From the NCBI RefSeq assembly GCF_026157085.1, contig NZ_JANPVN010000001.1, forward strand, positions 434,001-498,000: DNA of 64,000 bases, read 5' to 3'. Position numbers and translations under genes: made by a program. Shown here one piece after another: positions 18,399 through 27,372 of the stretch (the stretch's first letter is position 1; each line of letters opens with the position of its first letter). Under the pieces are notes generated by a model. The model was not told the DNA's origin, ran no database searches, and worked only from the letters and a program-made list of their open reading frames with translations. This DNA comes from Sphingomicrobium arenosum (lineage in GTDB: Bacteria > Pseudomonadota > Alphaproteobacteria > Sphingomonadales > Sphingomonadaceae).

Positions 18399-18737
18399 TC
18401 AGCCGCGCTTTTTCGGGCCGACGTTGGCGAGGATCCAGTCGTGATAGTCGCCGGGCAGGCCGGTGATCGGCCAGACGGTGATCGCCGGATTGTCGTAGCT
18501 GTGCAGCTTGCGGACGCGATCGACGAGCGCGCCGACCTGGCCCTGCACGCTCTTGGCGATCATCGGCACTTCGGTGGCGCGCTCGACCTTGCCTTGCCAG
18601 CGATAGATGGAGGTGGCGGGGCCAAGGATGTTGCAGCAGGCGGCGAGCCGTTCCTCGACCAGCGCGGTGGCGATGGTTTCGGCCTCTTCGGCCGAGCCGC
18701 AGACGATGTAGACGCTGGCAGCCTGATCGTCCGTCAT
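18399..18737 (-). CDS. cutA: Divalent cation tolerance protein CutA
   Basis: A 112-residue trimeric ferredoxin-like protein. The motifs EERLAACCNILG, SIYRWQGKVERATEVPMIAKS and LHSYDNPAITVWPI are diagnostic of CutA1. CutA was named for copper tolerance in E. coli, but its function is unsettled. The start overlaps the ctaA stop (ATGA), so it is translated with heme A synthase. Copper is the common thread, since ctaA serves the copper-heme oxidase. Confidence 0.92.
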   Translation of the reverse strand: MTDDQAASVYIVCGSAEEAETIATALVEERLAACCNILGPATSIYRWQGKVERATEVPMIAKSVQGQVGALVDRVRKLHSYDNPAITVWPITGLPGDYHDWILANVGPKKRG

Positions 18738-19780
18738 TTGGCTCTCCCGATGATATGGGTGCCCCAGGCGGTCGCGGCGACGAGGAGCGCGCCGACGGCC
18801 TGGTGCAGGACGGCCAGCGTGATGTTCATGCCGCTCATCACGGTGGCGATGCCGAGCAGGATCTGCACGCCCAGAGCCGAATGGATGGCGATCGAAGCGC
18901 GGCGGTCGACGGGCTTTACGCGGCGCGCCAGCACGACCAGCGCGGCGACCGCGACCCATGCCCACCAGCGGTGGAGGAAATGCAGCAGGAAGGGGTCGTG
19001 CGTGAGCGTGTAGAGGGGCCCCATCGCCCAGTCGATCCCGGCGGGCACGAACGCATCGTTCATCAGCGGCCATTCGGTGGTGATGTACCCCGCATCGAGC
19101 CCCGCCACCCACGCGCCGAGCAGCAGCTGGACGAAGAGGATCGTGATGACGCCGATCGACAGGCCGACGAGCCGGGCGGGGCGGGCGTTGCCCTTGGCGA
19201 GCTGCCTGAGATCGAGCGCGGTCCAGACGAGCCCGGCAAGGATGAACAGCGCGGTGAGGAGGTGCGCCGAGAGGCGGAAATGCGACACGTCGGTGCGGTC
19301 GGCGAGCCCCGACTGCACCATGAACCATCCGAGCGCGCCCTGGCTTGCGCCCAACGCGAGCAGCGCGAGGAGGCGCGGCCTATAGCCTTGCGGGATGGCG
19401 CGGCGGATCCAGAACCAGGCGAGCGGCACGGCGAAGGCGAGGCCGACGAGGCGCCCGAGCAGGCGGTGGAACCACTCCCAGAAATAGATGAACTTGTAGC
19501 TTTCGAGCGTCATGCCCGCAGGGCCGTTGATCTCGATATATTCGGGCGTCGCCTGATAGAGCGCGAATTGCGTCTCCCACGCGGCTTGCGACAGGGGCGG
19601 GAGCGTGCCGGTGACGAGGTCCCAGCGGGTGATCGACAGCCCGCTTTCGGTCAGCCTTGTGATGCCGCCGACGACGACCATGAGGAAGACGAGGCCCGCC
19701 ACGGCCAACAGCCAATGGGCAATGGCGATGGGGCGAGCAGTGGCGCCCAGCGGCGCGGCAACGGGACGATCCATGTTCAT
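18734..19780 (-). CDS. ctaA: Heme A synthase, COX15/CtaA
   Basis: A 348-residue protein with eight predicted membrane helices. It oxidises the heme O methyl group to make heme A for aa3 oxidase. Heme-ligand histidines lie in WEWFHRLLGR, HFRLSAHLL, LHFLHRWWAW and LAVLHQAVGA. The GGITRLTESGLSITRW motif after helix 1 is characteristic of the family. CATAGC lies 8 nt before the ATG at 19780, consistent with a near-leaderless promoter. An aa3 oxidase subunit IV gene is also present at 58.3 kb. Confidence 0.94.
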   Translation of the reverse strand: MNMDRPVAAPLGATARPIAIAHWLLAVAGLVFLMVVVGGITRLTESGLSITRWDLVTGTLPPLSQAAWETQFALYQATPEYIEINGPAGMTLESYKFIYFWEWFHRLLGRLVGLAFAVPLAWFWIRRAIPQGYRPRLLALLALGASQGALGWFMVQSGLADRTDVSHFRLSAHLLTALFILAGLVWTALDLRQLAKGNARPARLVGLSIGVITILFVQLLLGAWVAGLDAGYITTEWPLMNDAFVPAGIDWAMGPLYTLTHDPFLLHFLHRWWAWVAVAALVVLARRVKPVDRRASIAIHSALGVQILLGIATVMSGMNITLAVLHQAVGALLVAATAWGTHIIGRAK

Positions 19781-19869
19781 GGCGCGGCGCTATGCCGCGA
19801 AACGGCGAAAGAGGGAAGGGGAACCAAGGGCTTAGGAAAAATCGTCGAAAAGAACATTTTCGATGGAAT

Positions 19870-19904
19870 GTGATATTGTCACTTTAACCTTTGAGGCCTA
19901 TATG
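19870..19904 (+). promoter_or_regulatory. Promoter with embedded palindrome before the MerC/Zur genes
   Basis: TTGTCA (19876-19881) and TATATG (19899-19904) are spaced 17 nt and end 7 nt before the ATG at 19912. The imperfect palindrome GTGATATTGTCAC (19870-19882) covers the -35 box. A second inverted repeat, TCGAAAA/TTTTCGA (19845-19863), lies just upstream. The second gene of the unit encodes a Fur/Zur-type repressor, so the palindrome is a plausible autoregulatory, metal-responsive operator; that link is inference. Confidence 0.55.
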
Positions 19905-19911
19905 CAGGCGC

Positions 19912-20280
19912 ATGAACGCGATGCTTCGCCAACCCACGAGCCTCGATCGGCTGGCCATCGGCCTGTCGGGTCTTTGTCTCGTGCACTGTCTCGCGACCGC
20001 CGTATTCGTCGCGACGCTGGCGAGCGCGGGCGGGCTCTTGGGCAGCGAACTCGTCCACGAGATCGGCCTCGGCGTGGCGATGATCCTCGGCGCTTTTTCG
20101 CTGGGGCGCGGCATCACCGAACATGGCTATATGATGCCGAGCGCGGTGGGCGGTCTCGGCCTTGGCGCGATGGGCGGGGCGCTCACGCTGCCGCATGACG
20201 GCAGCGAACTGGTCGCGACCATGGTCGGCGTCGGCATTCTCGCGCTTGGCCACCGCCTCAACCAGATGGCGCGCGACTAG
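19912..20280 (+). CDS. MerC-domain membrane protein
   Basis: A 122-residue inner-membrane protein with about four helices. The first helix contains GLSGLCLVHCLATAVF, the Cys-x-x-x-Cys type metal-binding site of the MerC family. Classical MerC transports mercuric ion, but no mer operon is present here. Given the adjacent Zur-like repressor, a zinc-related role is possible. The promoter is only 7 nt from the start. The Zur-like gene follows 45 bp downstream. Confidence 0.75.
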   Translation: MNAMLRQPTSLDRLAIGLSGLCLVHCLATAVFVATLASAGGLLGSELVHEIGLGVAMILGAFSLGRGITEHGYMMPSAVGGLGLGAMGGALTLPHDGSELVATMVGVGILALGHRLNQMARD

Positions 20281-20324
20281 GCGGATCGCTTGTCTGGGGC
20301 GCGCGGCGCTCCTATAACAAGGTC

Positions 20325-20795
20325 ATGGCCGAGCAGCACGAACATCATCACCATCATCATCAGGGCGCCGACCTCAAGGTCGCGGCGCGCGACCAGATGA
20401 TTGGGCAGGGCGAGCAATGGACCGACATGCGCGCCGCGGTGTTCGATGCGCTCGCGACCTTCGACCAGCCGGCATCCGCCTATGACATCGCCGAAAAGGT
20501 AGGGCAGGCGCGGGGCAAGCGGGTTGCTGCCAACAGCGTCTATCGCATCCTCGATCTGTTCGTGAACGCCAATCTCGCCGCGCGGGTCGAGAGTGCCAAC
20601 GCCTATGTCGCCAATGAGCATCCGGGCTGCCTGCACGACTGCATCTTCCTCATCTGCGACGATTGCGGCAAGGCGACCCACCTCGATGATGACGTCATCT
20701 CGGGCGGGGTGCGCGAGGCGGCCGCGGGCGCGGGTTTCAAGGCCAAGCGTCCGGTCATCGAGGTGCGCGGCACCTGCGAGGATTGCGGCGACTAG
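20325..20795 (+). CDS. Fur-family regulator, Zur-like, with His-rich N-terminus
   Basis: A 156-residue metalloregulator. A winged helix (residues 25-85, with ANSVYRILDLFVNANLAARV) is followed by a dimerisation domain with two structural zinc CxxC pairs (CDDCGK and CEDCGD). The HPGCLHDCIF segment carries regulatory ligands. The N-terminus is unusual: MAEQHEHHHHHHQG, six consecutive His in a run of eight with one Glu. Low similarity to iron Fur and the MerC context favour zinc sensing, but iron or another metal is possible. Confidence 0.85.
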   Translation: MAEQHEHHHHHHQGADLKVAARDQMIGQGEQWTDMRAAVFDALATFDQPASAYDIAEKVGQARGKRVAANSVYRILDLFVNANLAARVESANAYVANEHPGCLHDCIFLICDDCGKATHLDDDVISGGVREAAAGAGFKAKRPVIEVRGTCEDCGD

Positions 20796-20821
20796 GTCTT
20801 TCGTCCGATACCGATAGTGTG

Positions 20822-20850
20822 ATGACACGTGCTTTCGGGCTCGTTAGGGT
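20822..20850 (+). promoter_or_regulatory. dxs: Candidate dxs promoter
   Basis: ATGACA (20822-20827) is followed 17 nt later by TAGGGT (20845-20850), which keeps the TAnnnT core of a -10 box. Only 6 nt separate it from the ATG, so a leaderless dxs transcript is predicted. Confidence 0.4.
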
Positions 20851-20856
20851 CGCGTC

Positions 20857-22779
20857 ATGACCAAACGCCCCGACACGCCGCTGCTCGATACGGTCGAGTA
20901 TCCTTCCGACATCCGCAAGCTGGACAAGAGCCAGCTGCGGCAGCTCAGCGATGAACTTCGCGCCGAGATGATCGATGCCGTCTCGACCTCGGGCGGGCAT
21001 CTGGGATCGGGGCTCGGCGTGGTCGAGCTCACCGTGGCGATCCATTATGTGTTCGACACCCCCGATGACCGGCTGATCTGGGACGTCGGGCATCAATGCT
21101 ATCCGCACAAGATCGTGACCGGCAGGCGCGATCGGATCCGCACCATCCGCCAGGGTGGCGGGCTGTCGGGTTTCACCAAGCGCGCCGAGAGCGAATATGA
21201 CCCGTTCGGCGCGGCGCATAGCTCGACCTCGATTTCCGCCGGTGTCGGTTTCGCCGTGGCCAACAAGCTGGCCGGTCGCGAAGGCCGCGCCATCGCGGTG
21301 ATCGGCGATGGGTCGATGAGCGCGGGGCTCGCCTATGAGGCGATGAACAATGCCGAGCAGGCGGGCAATCGGCTGGTCGTCATCCTCAACGACAATGACA
21401 TGTCGATCGCGCCGCCCGTCGGCGGGCTGTCGCATTATCTGGCGCGGCTGGTATCGAGCGAGGCCTATCTTGGCGTGCGCGACTTTGCCTCGCGCCTGAT
21501 CCGCCGCATCTCCAAGCGCGTCCACAAGAGCGCCTCCAAGGCCGAGGAATATGCGCGCGGCATGGTGACCGGCGGCACGTTGTTCGAGGAACTGGGCTTC
21601 TATTATGTCGGCCCGGTCGACGGCCATGACGTCGAGACGCTGGTCGATATTCTCGAAAATGTCCGCGACGCCGAGGAAGGGCCGATCCTCGTTCATGCCC
21701 GCACCGTGAAGGGCAAGGGCTACGAGCCGGCCGAAAATGCCGCCGACAAATATCATGGCGTCGCCAAGTTCGACGTGGTCTCGGGCGAACAGAAGAAGAG
21801 TTCGGGCGGGCCGCCCTCCTATACCAAGGTATTCGCCAATGCGCTGATCGCCGAGGCGGAGCGCGACGACAAGATCGTCGGCATCACCGCCGCCATGCCC
21901 TCGGGCACGGGCATGGACGCCTTCGAACAGGCCTTCCCCGAGCGCATGTTCGACGTCGGCATCGCCGAGCAGCATGGCGTATGCTTTGCCGCCGGTCTGG
22001 CCGCGCAGGGGCACAAGCCCTTCGTCGCCATCTACTCGACCTTCCTTCAGCGCGCCTACGACCAGGTCGTGCACGACGTGGCGATCCAGAATTTGCCCGT
22101 GCGCTTCGCGATGGACCGCGCCGGCCTCGTCGGCGCCGATGGCTGCACCCATGCGGGCAGCTTCGACCTTGCCTATTTGTGCACGCTCCCCAATTTCGTC
22201 GTCATGGCCGCCTCCGACGAGGCCGAATTGACGCACATGGTGCATACCATGGCGATGTATGACGATGGCCCTATTGCGGTGCGTTATCCGCGCGGCGCGG
22301 GCACGGGGGTCGACATCCCCGCACAGCCCGAAAAGCTCGAGATCGGCAAGGGCCGCATCGTCAAGGAAGGCAAGACCGTCGCGCTGATGTGCCTCGGCAC
22401 GCGCATGGAGGAATGCAAGAAGGCGGCTGCCATGCTCGAGGCCAAGGGCCTCAGCGTGACCATCGCCGACATGCGCTTTGCCAAGCCCTTGGACGAGGCG
22501 CTGATCCGCGACCTCCTGTCGCGCCATGAAGTCGCGGTGACGATCGAGGAGGCCGCGGTCGGCGGGTTCGGCGCGCATGTGCTGACGATGGCTTCGGACG
22601 AAGGCATTACCGACAGCGGCGTCAAGATCCGCACCATGCGCCTGCCCGACACCTTTCAGGACCAGGATGCGCCCGATAAGCAGTATGAAGAGGCCGGACT
22701 GACGGCACCCGACATCGTCGAGACGGTGCTGACCGCGCTGAAGCGCAACGACGTGCGCGACGAAGGGGTGGTCGCCTGA
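20857..22779 (+). CDS. dxs: 1-deoxy-D-xylulose-5-phosphate synthase
   Basis: A 640-residue thiamine-diphosphate enzyme that condenses pyruvate and glyceraldehyde 3-phosphate, the first step of the MEP isoprenoid pathway. The ThDP/Mg motif [18 protein letters not shown] (about residues 149-166), the early [16 protein letters not shown], and the transketolase-like [16 protein letters not shown] are intact. Length matches the family. It leads a long run of same-strand genes ending at proC. In sphingomonads MEP products feed carotenoids and quinones. Confidence 0.96.
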   Translation: MTKRPDTPLLDTVEYPSDIRKLDKSQLRQLSDELRAEMIDAVSTSGGHLGSGLGVVELTVAIHYVFDTPDDRLIWDVGHQCYPHKIVTGRRDRIRTIRQGGGLSGFTKRAESEYDPFGAAHSSTSISAGVGFAVANKLAGREGRAIAVIGDGSMSAGLAYEAMNNAEQAGNRLVVILNDNDMSIAPPVGGLSHYLARLVSSEAYLGVRDFASRLIRRISKRVHKSASKAEEYARGMVTGGTLFEELGFYYVGPVDGHDVETLVDILENVRDAEEGPILVHARTVKGKGYEPAENAADKYHGVAKFDVVSGEQKKSSGGPPSYTKVFANALIAEAERDDKIVGITAAMPSGTGMDAFEQAFPERMFDVGIAEQHGVCFAAGLAAQGHKPFVAIYSTFLQRAYDQVVHDVAIQNLPVRFAMDRAGLVGADGCTHAGSFDLAYLCTLPNFVVMAASDEAELTHMVHTMAMYDDGPIAVRYPRGAGTGVDIPAQPEKLEIGKGRIVKEGKTVALMCLGTRMEECKKAAAMLEAKGLSVTIADMRFAKPLDEALIRDLLSRHEVAVTIEEAAVGGFGAHVLTMASDEGITDSGVKIRTMRLPDTFQDQDAPDKQYEEAGLTAPDIVETVLTALKRNDVRDEGVVA

Positions 22780-23159
22780 GCGACAATCGCTTCACCGTCG
22801 CGGGGCGGGCGAAGGCCTTCACCTTTGCGTTGAAGGGCCTGAAGGCGCTGTGGCGCGAGGAGCCGACCACGCGCTTTCATGCCGTCACCAGCATCGCCAC
22901 CCTGCTCGCGGCGCTGGCCCTCGGCCTGGCGCGGTGGGAATGGGCGCTGATCGTGATCATGATCGGGCTTGTCTGGTTCGCGGAAGCCGTCAATACGGCG
23001 ATCGAGCGGCTCGCCGATGCCGTGACGCTCGAGCATCATCCGCTCATCGGCAAGGCCAAGGACGTGGCCTCGACCTCCGTCTTCCTCGCCAGCCTGACGG
23101 CGACGGCCGTGGGTGCGCTGATATTCGTCCCGCACATCTTGGCGCTGATCGATGGATAG
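22776..23159 (+). CDS. dgkA: Diacylglycerol kinase, DgkA family (probable CTG start)
   Basis: A membrane kinase of about 127 residues with three helices. The conserved segment [16 protein letters not shown] (compare ENLNTAIE of E. coli) holds the catalytic Glu and Asn, and [19 protein letters not shown] is equally typical. No ATG or GTG fits: the frame reads CTG at 22776 overlapping the dxs stop (CTGA), with GAAGGGG about 8 nt upstream, then TTG at 22830. The CTG start keeps the amphipathic N-terminal region ([18 protein letters not shown]) normal for the family. It recycles diacylglycerol or phosphorylates undecaprenol. Confidence 0.82.
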   Translation: MSDNRFTVAGRAKAFTFALKGLKALWREEPTTRFHAVTSIATLLAALALGLARWEWALIVIMIGLVWFAEAVNTAIERLADAVTLEHHPLIGKAKDVASTSVFLASLTATAVGALIFVPHILALIDG

Positions 23160-24285
23160 CGCCGAGGGCCGCATCACGCCGCATTATGTCGGCTGGCGGC
23201 GCTGGGCCATTCACGGGCTTGGACTGCTGGCCCTGTTGCTCGCGCTGGTCGCGTTCCTGCCCGCCTGGCAGACCGACCTGTGGTTCATCCGCATCTTCGA
23301 CTATCCGCGCATGCAATTGGGCTTTGCCGGTCTCGCGGTCGCCTTCCTCTACGCCATTCTCGTGCCCGACGTGCGGCGCGGGCGCTCGCTGTTCATCGTC
23401 TCGGTATTGCTGGTCGCGACCGCCTGGCAGTTCCTCCATGCCTCACGCTTCCTGTTTTTCTATCCCAACGAAGTCGCGGGCGTTGAAAAGTGCGCGCCGG
23501 AAAAGCAGCTCTCCATGCTGGGCGCCAATGTCCTGATCGAGAATGAGGATTATGCAGCGATGCTGCGCGTGGCCGAGGCCGAGCAGGCCGATATCATCCT
23601 CCTCACAGAAAGCGATGCGGCGTGGCAGGAAGCGATGCGCCCGCTGCACGAGGCCTACCCTTATCGCATCGCGGTGCCGCTCGAGAATAGCTACGGCATG
23701 CACCTCTATTCGCGCCTCCCCATGACGGGGGAGGTGAAATATCGCGTGCAGGACGACATTCCCTCGATCGATGCCCGTGTCACGATGCGCGATGGCAGCG
23801 AGGTCCTCGTCTATGCCATCCATCCCGAACCGCCCCGTCCGGGCGATGATACGGGCGAGCGCGATGCCGAACTGGTGCTGGTAGGACGCGAGGCGCGCGA
23901 CGAGGGCGGTGCCTCGATCATCCTCGGCGACTTGAACGACGTCGCCTGGTCGAAGACGACGAAACTGTTCCTCGAAGTGTCGGGGACCCGCGATCCGCGC
24001 GTCGGTCGTCGCCTGATGCCGACCTTCAACGCCAACTGGCCGATGATGCGCTGGCCGCTCGATCACCTGTTCCTGTCGCCGCACTGGGGGTTCGTCGAGA
24101 TGGACCGGCTCGATCATATCGGTTCGGACCATTTTCCCGTGAAGTTCACGGTCTGCCTGACCCACGATGCCGAAAAGCGACTGGTGGCGCGCGATGCGGA
24201 TCGCGACGCCGAGGCCGAAGCGAGCGAGCAGTTGCAGGAGGGGCGCGAGGAAGAAGCGACCGAGGTCGACGGCAAGAAATATTGA
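23152..24285 (+). CDS. Membrane-anchored endonuclease/exonuclease/phosphatase family protein
   Basis: A 377-residue protein. Three membrane helices (residues 20-105) precede an EEP (DNase I-like) domain. Catalytic motifs appear as GANVLIENEDY with LLTESD (metal Glu), ILGDLNDVAWS and the terminal GSDHFPV. Such proteins are commonly annotated as hydrolases with a periplasmic active site; the substrate is unknown. The C-terminal 50 residues are strongly charged (Asp/Glu/Arg rich). The start lies 8 bp inside dgkA. Confidence 0.8.
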   Translation: MDSAEGRITPHYVGWRRWAIHGLGLLALLLALVAFLPAWQTDLWFIRIFDYPRMQLGFAGLAVAFLYAILVPDVRRGRSLFIVSVLLVATAWQFLHASRFLFFYPNEVAGVEKCAPEKQLSMLGANVLIENEDYAAMLRVAEAEQADIILLTESDAAWQEAMRPLHEAYPYRIAVPLENSYGMHLYSRLPMTGEVKYRVQDDIPSIDARVTMRDGSEVLVYAIHPEPPRPGDDTGERDAELVLVGREARDEGGASIILGDLNDVAWSKTTKLFLEVSGTRDPRVGRRLMPTFNANWPMMRWPLDHLFLSPHWGFVEMDRLDHIGSDHFPVKFTVCLTHDAEKRLVARDADRDAEAEASEQLQEGREEEATEVDGKKY

Positions 24286-24355
24286 AATGCGCTTTTGGCC
24301 GCACGTCGCCTCGGTTATCGCCTCTTAGGGTTTTTGCAGCAGGACAGCAGTCATC

Positions 24356-24955
24356 ATGGGTGAGACGCTGCCAACCGAACCGATCACGCTGGAAGCGAGG
24401 ACGTTGAGCGATCATCCGCGCTGGCAGTTGCCGCTCGCGCTTGCCAGCCTGCCCTTGCTGGCATGGCTCTCGGGACTGATGGGCGCGCCGCCGGTGCAGG
24501 ACCTTATCCTGTGGGCGCTGCTCCTCCTGCCGGTCGCGGTGATGACCGCCATCGCGCTCCTCCTGCGCCCGAGCGGGCGAAAGCTGGGATTGCGGATCGA
24601 CGGCGATGGCCTGTTCTACCCCGCTTTTCACCGCGATCCGATCGAGTGGCGGAACGTCGAGGACGTACGCGCCTTCGGGGCGGGCGAGGGGGAGGCGGTG
24701 CTCTTCGCGCTCCACGATCCGCCGCAAGGTGGCGGCTCCAAGCCCGTCGGCCTATCGCGCATCTTCGGCTTCGGCAGCTTCGGCATCCGCACCGACGATC
24801 TGGACTGCTCCATCGAGGCGGTCGAGGCGGCCGCGCTGCGCAATTTCAAGCTCGCGAGCCGCGCCGGGCGCTTCAAGCCGCGCGAGAAGAAGGTGGAGGG
24901 CACCGTACGCGGGCGCACGGCGGGCTTTGGCAAGGGGCGCGGCTTGCGGCTCTGA
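24356..24955 (+). CDS. Hypothetical membrane protein
   Basis: A 199-residue protein. Two hydrophobic helices (about residues 25-43 and 50-70) precede a soluble region that looks like a small beta-rich PH-like domain (LGLRIDGDGLFYP, PIEWRNVEDVRAF, FGIRTDDLDC). The C-terminal 30 residues are basic (Lys/Arg/Gly rich). No catalytic motif is recognised. It precedes tlyA by 24 bp in the same direction. The product of the gene after tlyA has a similar W-x-x-PLRLDEI element and may be distantly similar. Confidence 0.65.
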   Translation: MGETLPTEPITLEARTLSDHPRWQLPLALASLPLLAWLSGLMGAPPVQDLILWALLLLPVAVMTAIALLLRPSGRKLGLRIDGDGLFYPAFHRDPIEWRNVEDVRAFGAGEGEAVLFALHDPPQGGGSKPVGLSRIFGFGSFGIRTDDLDCSIEAVEAAALRNFKLASRAGRFKPREKKVEGTVRGRTAGFGKGRGLRL

Positions 24956-24979
24956 GCGCTTTGCGCCAGTGGTGAGGCG

Positions 24980-25723
24980 ATGACCAAGCCCAAGAAAGTG
25001 CGCGCCGACCAGCTGCTCGTCGCTCGCGGCCTCGCCGAGACGCGGTCGAAGGCGCAGGCCTATATCCTATCGGGCAATGTCTTTTCCGCCGAGCGCAAGA
25101 TCGACAAGGCGGGCGAGCAGCTGAAGGACGACGCGCCGCTAGAGGTGCGAGGGCGCGAGCATCCGTGGGTCAGCCGCGGCGGCATCAAGCTCGACCATGG
25201 GCTCGACCATTTCGAGGTCGACGTCACGGGGATGACCGCATTGGACGTCGGCTCCTCCACCGGGGGCTTCACCGACGTGTTGCTGACGCGCGGCGCGGCC
25301 AAGGTGTTCGCGGTCGATGTCGGGACCAACCAGCTGGCGTGGAAGCTGCGCAGCGACGAGCGCGTCAGCGTGCACGAGCAGACCAATGCGCGCAGCCTGA
25401 CCGGCGAGATCATCCCGCAAGCGCCCGACATCGTGGTGTGCGACGCGAGCTTTATCGCCTTGCACAAGGTGCTCGACGCCGCGCTCGACCTCGCCCGGCC
25501 CGGCGCTTGGGCGGTGGTGCTGGTGAAGCCGCAGTTCGAGGCGGGGCGCGCCGAAGTCGGCAAGGGCGGTGTGGTGCGCGATCCCGCCGTCCACCAGCGC
25601 GTCTGCGACGAGGCGGCGGCATGGGTCGAAAGCAAGGGCTGGCGCGTATTGGGTGTCGAGAAAAGTCCGATCACGGGCCCCGAAGGCAATGTGGAATTCC
25701 TGCTCGGCGCGGTGAAGAATTGA
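24980..25723 (+). CDS. tlyA: TlyA-family rRNA 2'-O-methyltransferase
   Basis: A 247-residue protein. An N-terminal S4 RNA-binding domain (VRADQLLVARGLAETRSKAQ) is followed by an FtsJ-like SAM-dependent methyltransferase domain with ALDVGSSTGGFTDVLL. In mycobacteria TlyA methylates 16S and 23S rRNA cytidines; the haemolysin name is historical. Late elements VLVKPQFEAGRAEVGKGGVV and SPITGPEGNVEFL match the family. It sits within the dxs-proC gene run. Confidence 0.9.
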   Translation: MTKPKKVRADQLLVARGLAETRSKAQAYILSGNVFSAERKIDKAGEQLKDDAPLEVRGREHPWVSRGGIKLDHGLDHFEVDVTGMTALDVGSSTGGFTDVLLTRGAAKVFAVDVGTNQLAWKLRSDERVSVHEQTNARSLTGEIIPQAPDIVVCDASFIALHKVLDAALDLARPGAWAVVLVKPQFEAGRAEVGKGGVVRDPAVHQRVCDEAAAWVESKGWRVLGVEKSPITGPEGNVEFLLGAVKN

Positions 25724-26067
25724 TCATCGCGGGAATCCCGGAAGACGAGCCGGAGGTCCTCGTCGTGCGTCATCGTCGAAGCGGACGGCTGGTGATGCGC
25801 CTCGACAGCCAGACAATCCAGTGCCCCGGGTGGCTCGTCGCGCCGCTGCGGCTAGATGAGATTGGCGATATCCGGTCCCATCATGAGGGGCCGAACCCCC
25901 ATCTTCAACTGATGCTCGAGCGACCCGTGCGGCGGCGCTGGTGGCCATGGCCCGTCCGTCGCTTGCGGCTTCCGCTGGAGGAACTCGACCAAAGCCCGGT
26001 TGATTTGTCGACGCGTATCCTGATGGACTGGGCGCAGGCCCGCAATGAATTGGAGACCAAGCGATGA
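25720..26067 (+). CDS. Hypothetical protein overlapping tlyA and tspO
   Basis: A 115-residue frame opening with TTG at 25720, which overlaps the tlyA stop (TTGA), and closing over the tspO ATG (ATGA). The tight overlaps on both sides and ordinary codon use support a real gene. The protein is rich in Arg and Trp (RRRWWPWPVRRLRLP), without predicted membrane helices. GTG at 25765 and ATG at 25795 are alternative starts. The family is not recognised. Confidence 0.6.
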   Translation: MIIAGIPEDEPEVLVVRHRRSGRLVMRLDSQTIQCPGWLVAPLRLDEIGDIRSHHEGPNPHLQLMLERPVRRRWWPWPVRRLRLPLEELDQSPVDLSTRILMDWAQARNELETKR

Positions 26068-26570
26068 TCGAACCGAAGACCAAGCCGTGGTGGAAATATG
26101 CGATTTTCCTCGTTCCGGGGATCATCATTCTTGGCAGCGCTTCGGGCATCGGCTTTGGACCCGACGCCTGGTATGAGGCGCTCGAGAAACCCACCTTCCA
26201 GCCGCCCGCCTATCTTTTCGGCATCGTCTGGCCGATCCTCTACGGCTTGTTGGGGCTCAGCCTGTCGCTCATCCTCGCCAGCCAGCGCACGCCTGCGCGC
26301 AATGCGGCGATCGCGCTCTTCCTGCTCCAGCTCGTGCTCAATTTTTCGTGGAGTTATGTGTTCTTCGGCGCCCATGCGATCGCCTTTGCCAAATGGCATC
26401 TCGCCGCGATCCTCGTCATTGCCGCGCTGGCGGCGGGGCGCTTCTTCAAGATTCGCCCCCTAGCCGGATGGGCGATGGTGCCCTATTTGCTGTGGCTGAT
26501 CTTCGCCTTCACGCTCAACAGCGCGATCGTGGAGCTGAACCCCGGGGTGTCCGAACCCCTGTTCGGATAG
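26064..26570 (+). CDS. tspO: TspO/MBR-family tryptophan-rich sensory protein
   Basis: A 168-residue five-helix membrane protein. The signatures WYEALEKPTFQPPAYLFGIVW and LNFSWSYVFFG are diagnostic, including the tryptophan-rich tetrapyrrole pocket. In Rhodobacter, TspO modulates photosynthesis-gene expression in response to oxygen and binds porphyrins. Here its partner pathway is unknown, although dxs (isoprenoids) is upstream in the same run. Confidence 0.92.
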   Translation: MIEPKTKPWWKYAIFLVPGIIILGSASGIGFGPDAWYEALEKPTFQPPAYLFGIVWPILYGLLGLSLSLILASQRTPARNAAIALFLLQLVLNFSWSYVFFGAHAIAFAKWHLAAILVIAALAAGRFFKIRPLAGWAMVPYLLWLIFAFTLNSAIVELNPGVSEPLFG

Positions 26571-26581
26571 AAAGACGACGC

Positions 26582-26863
26582 ATGCAGACCCAGAACAAGT
26601 TCTTCGACGATCTCGCCAAGGTGGTGAACGGCATGGCCGGCACCGTGGCGGGCATGGGCCGCGAGGCCGAAGCGGGCGTGAAGGAGCGCCTGCGCGACCT
26701 CGTCGGCTCGGACGACATGGTCAGCCGCGACGAGTTCGAGGCGGTGAAAGCGATGGCGATCCTCGCACGCGAGGAGAATGAGCAGTTGAAGGCCCGCATC
26801 GACGCGATCGAAGCGGCATCCAAGGCGGCCGCGCCCAAGAAGAAGCCTGCCGCGAAGAAGTGA
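26582..26863 (+). CDS. ubiK: Ubiquinone biosynthesis accessory factor UbiK (BMFP domain)
   Basis: A 93-residue coiled-coil protein. The segment VSRDEFEAVKAMAILAREEN followed by EQLKARIDAIEA is the trimeric BMFP coiled coil that helps assemble the ubiquinone (Ubi) complex under air. The tail is Ala/Lys/Pro rich (APKKKPAAKK). It lies 11 bp after tspO and overlaps or abuts the YbjN-like gene, a synteny common in sphingomonads. Confidence 0.85.
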   Translation: MQTQNKFFDDLAKVVNGMAGTVAGMGREAEAGVKERLRDLVGSDDMVSRDEFEAVKAMAILAREENEQLKARIDAIEAASKAAAPKKKPAAKK

Positions 26864-26865
26864 CC

Positions 26866-27372
26866 ATGACGAGCGAGGACCGCCAGGTTGCGCCGCGCGA
26901 GGAAGATGCGCCGGTCGAGATTTTCGAGGCCTATTTCCGCGCCCGCGGCTGGGCTTCGGAGCGCATCAACGAGGGCGAAGTGATCGCCTCGGCCTCGGGC
27001 AGCTGGTCGCAGTACGAACTGCGCGCGGTCTGGCGCGAGGACGACAGCGTCCTTCAGTTCCTCGCCTTTCCCGACATCAAGGTCGTGACCGACAAGACGG
27101 CGGCGATCTACGAGACGATCGGGCTGATCAACGAACAGCTCTGGATGGGCCATTTCGAATATTGGCAGGGGCCGGGCGTCATCGCCTTTCGCCATGCCAT
27201 CCTCGTCGACAATAGCGGACAATTGAGTCTCGAGGCCGCCGAAGGCACGAGCGAGGCGGCGCTGGAAGAATGCGAGCGCTTCTTCCCCGTCTTCCAGTTC
27301 GTCCTGTGGGGCGGCAAGTCGCCGTCGGAGGCGATCGAGGCGGCGCTGATCGACACGGCGGGCGAGGCGTGA
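26866..27372 (+). CDS. YbjN-domain protein
   Basis: A 168-residue cytosolic protein of the YbjN/type III-chaperone-like fold. It shows alternating strands and helices, an acidic composition, and motifs LWMGHFEYWQGPGVIAFRHA and FQFVLWGGKSPSEAIEAAL conserved in alphaproteobacterial members. YbjN affects motility and stress responses in E. coli, but the mechanism is unknown. An upstream GTG at 26860 would overlap the ubiK stop. The stop overlaps the proC start. Confidence 0.8.
   Translation: MTSEDRQVAPREEDAPVEIFEAYFRARGWASERINEGEVIASASGSWSQYELRAVWREDDSVLQFLAFPDIKVVTDKTAAIYETIGLINEQLWMGHFEYWQGPGVIAFRHAILVDNSGQLSLEAAEGTSEAALEECERFFPVFQFVLWGGKSPSEAIEAALIDTAGEA

Noticed and set aside
20337..20363. 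CAT/CAC run that looks like an engineered His tag
   Set aside because: It is within a native Fur-family gene, uses mixed codons, is interrupted by Glu, and the flanks are genomic. Treated as a natural His-rich N-terminus.
20755..22578. 607-codon minus-strand frame across dxs
   Set aside because: It lies opposite dxs, a certain gene, and its sequence is typical antisense His/Arg/Gly-rich shadow.
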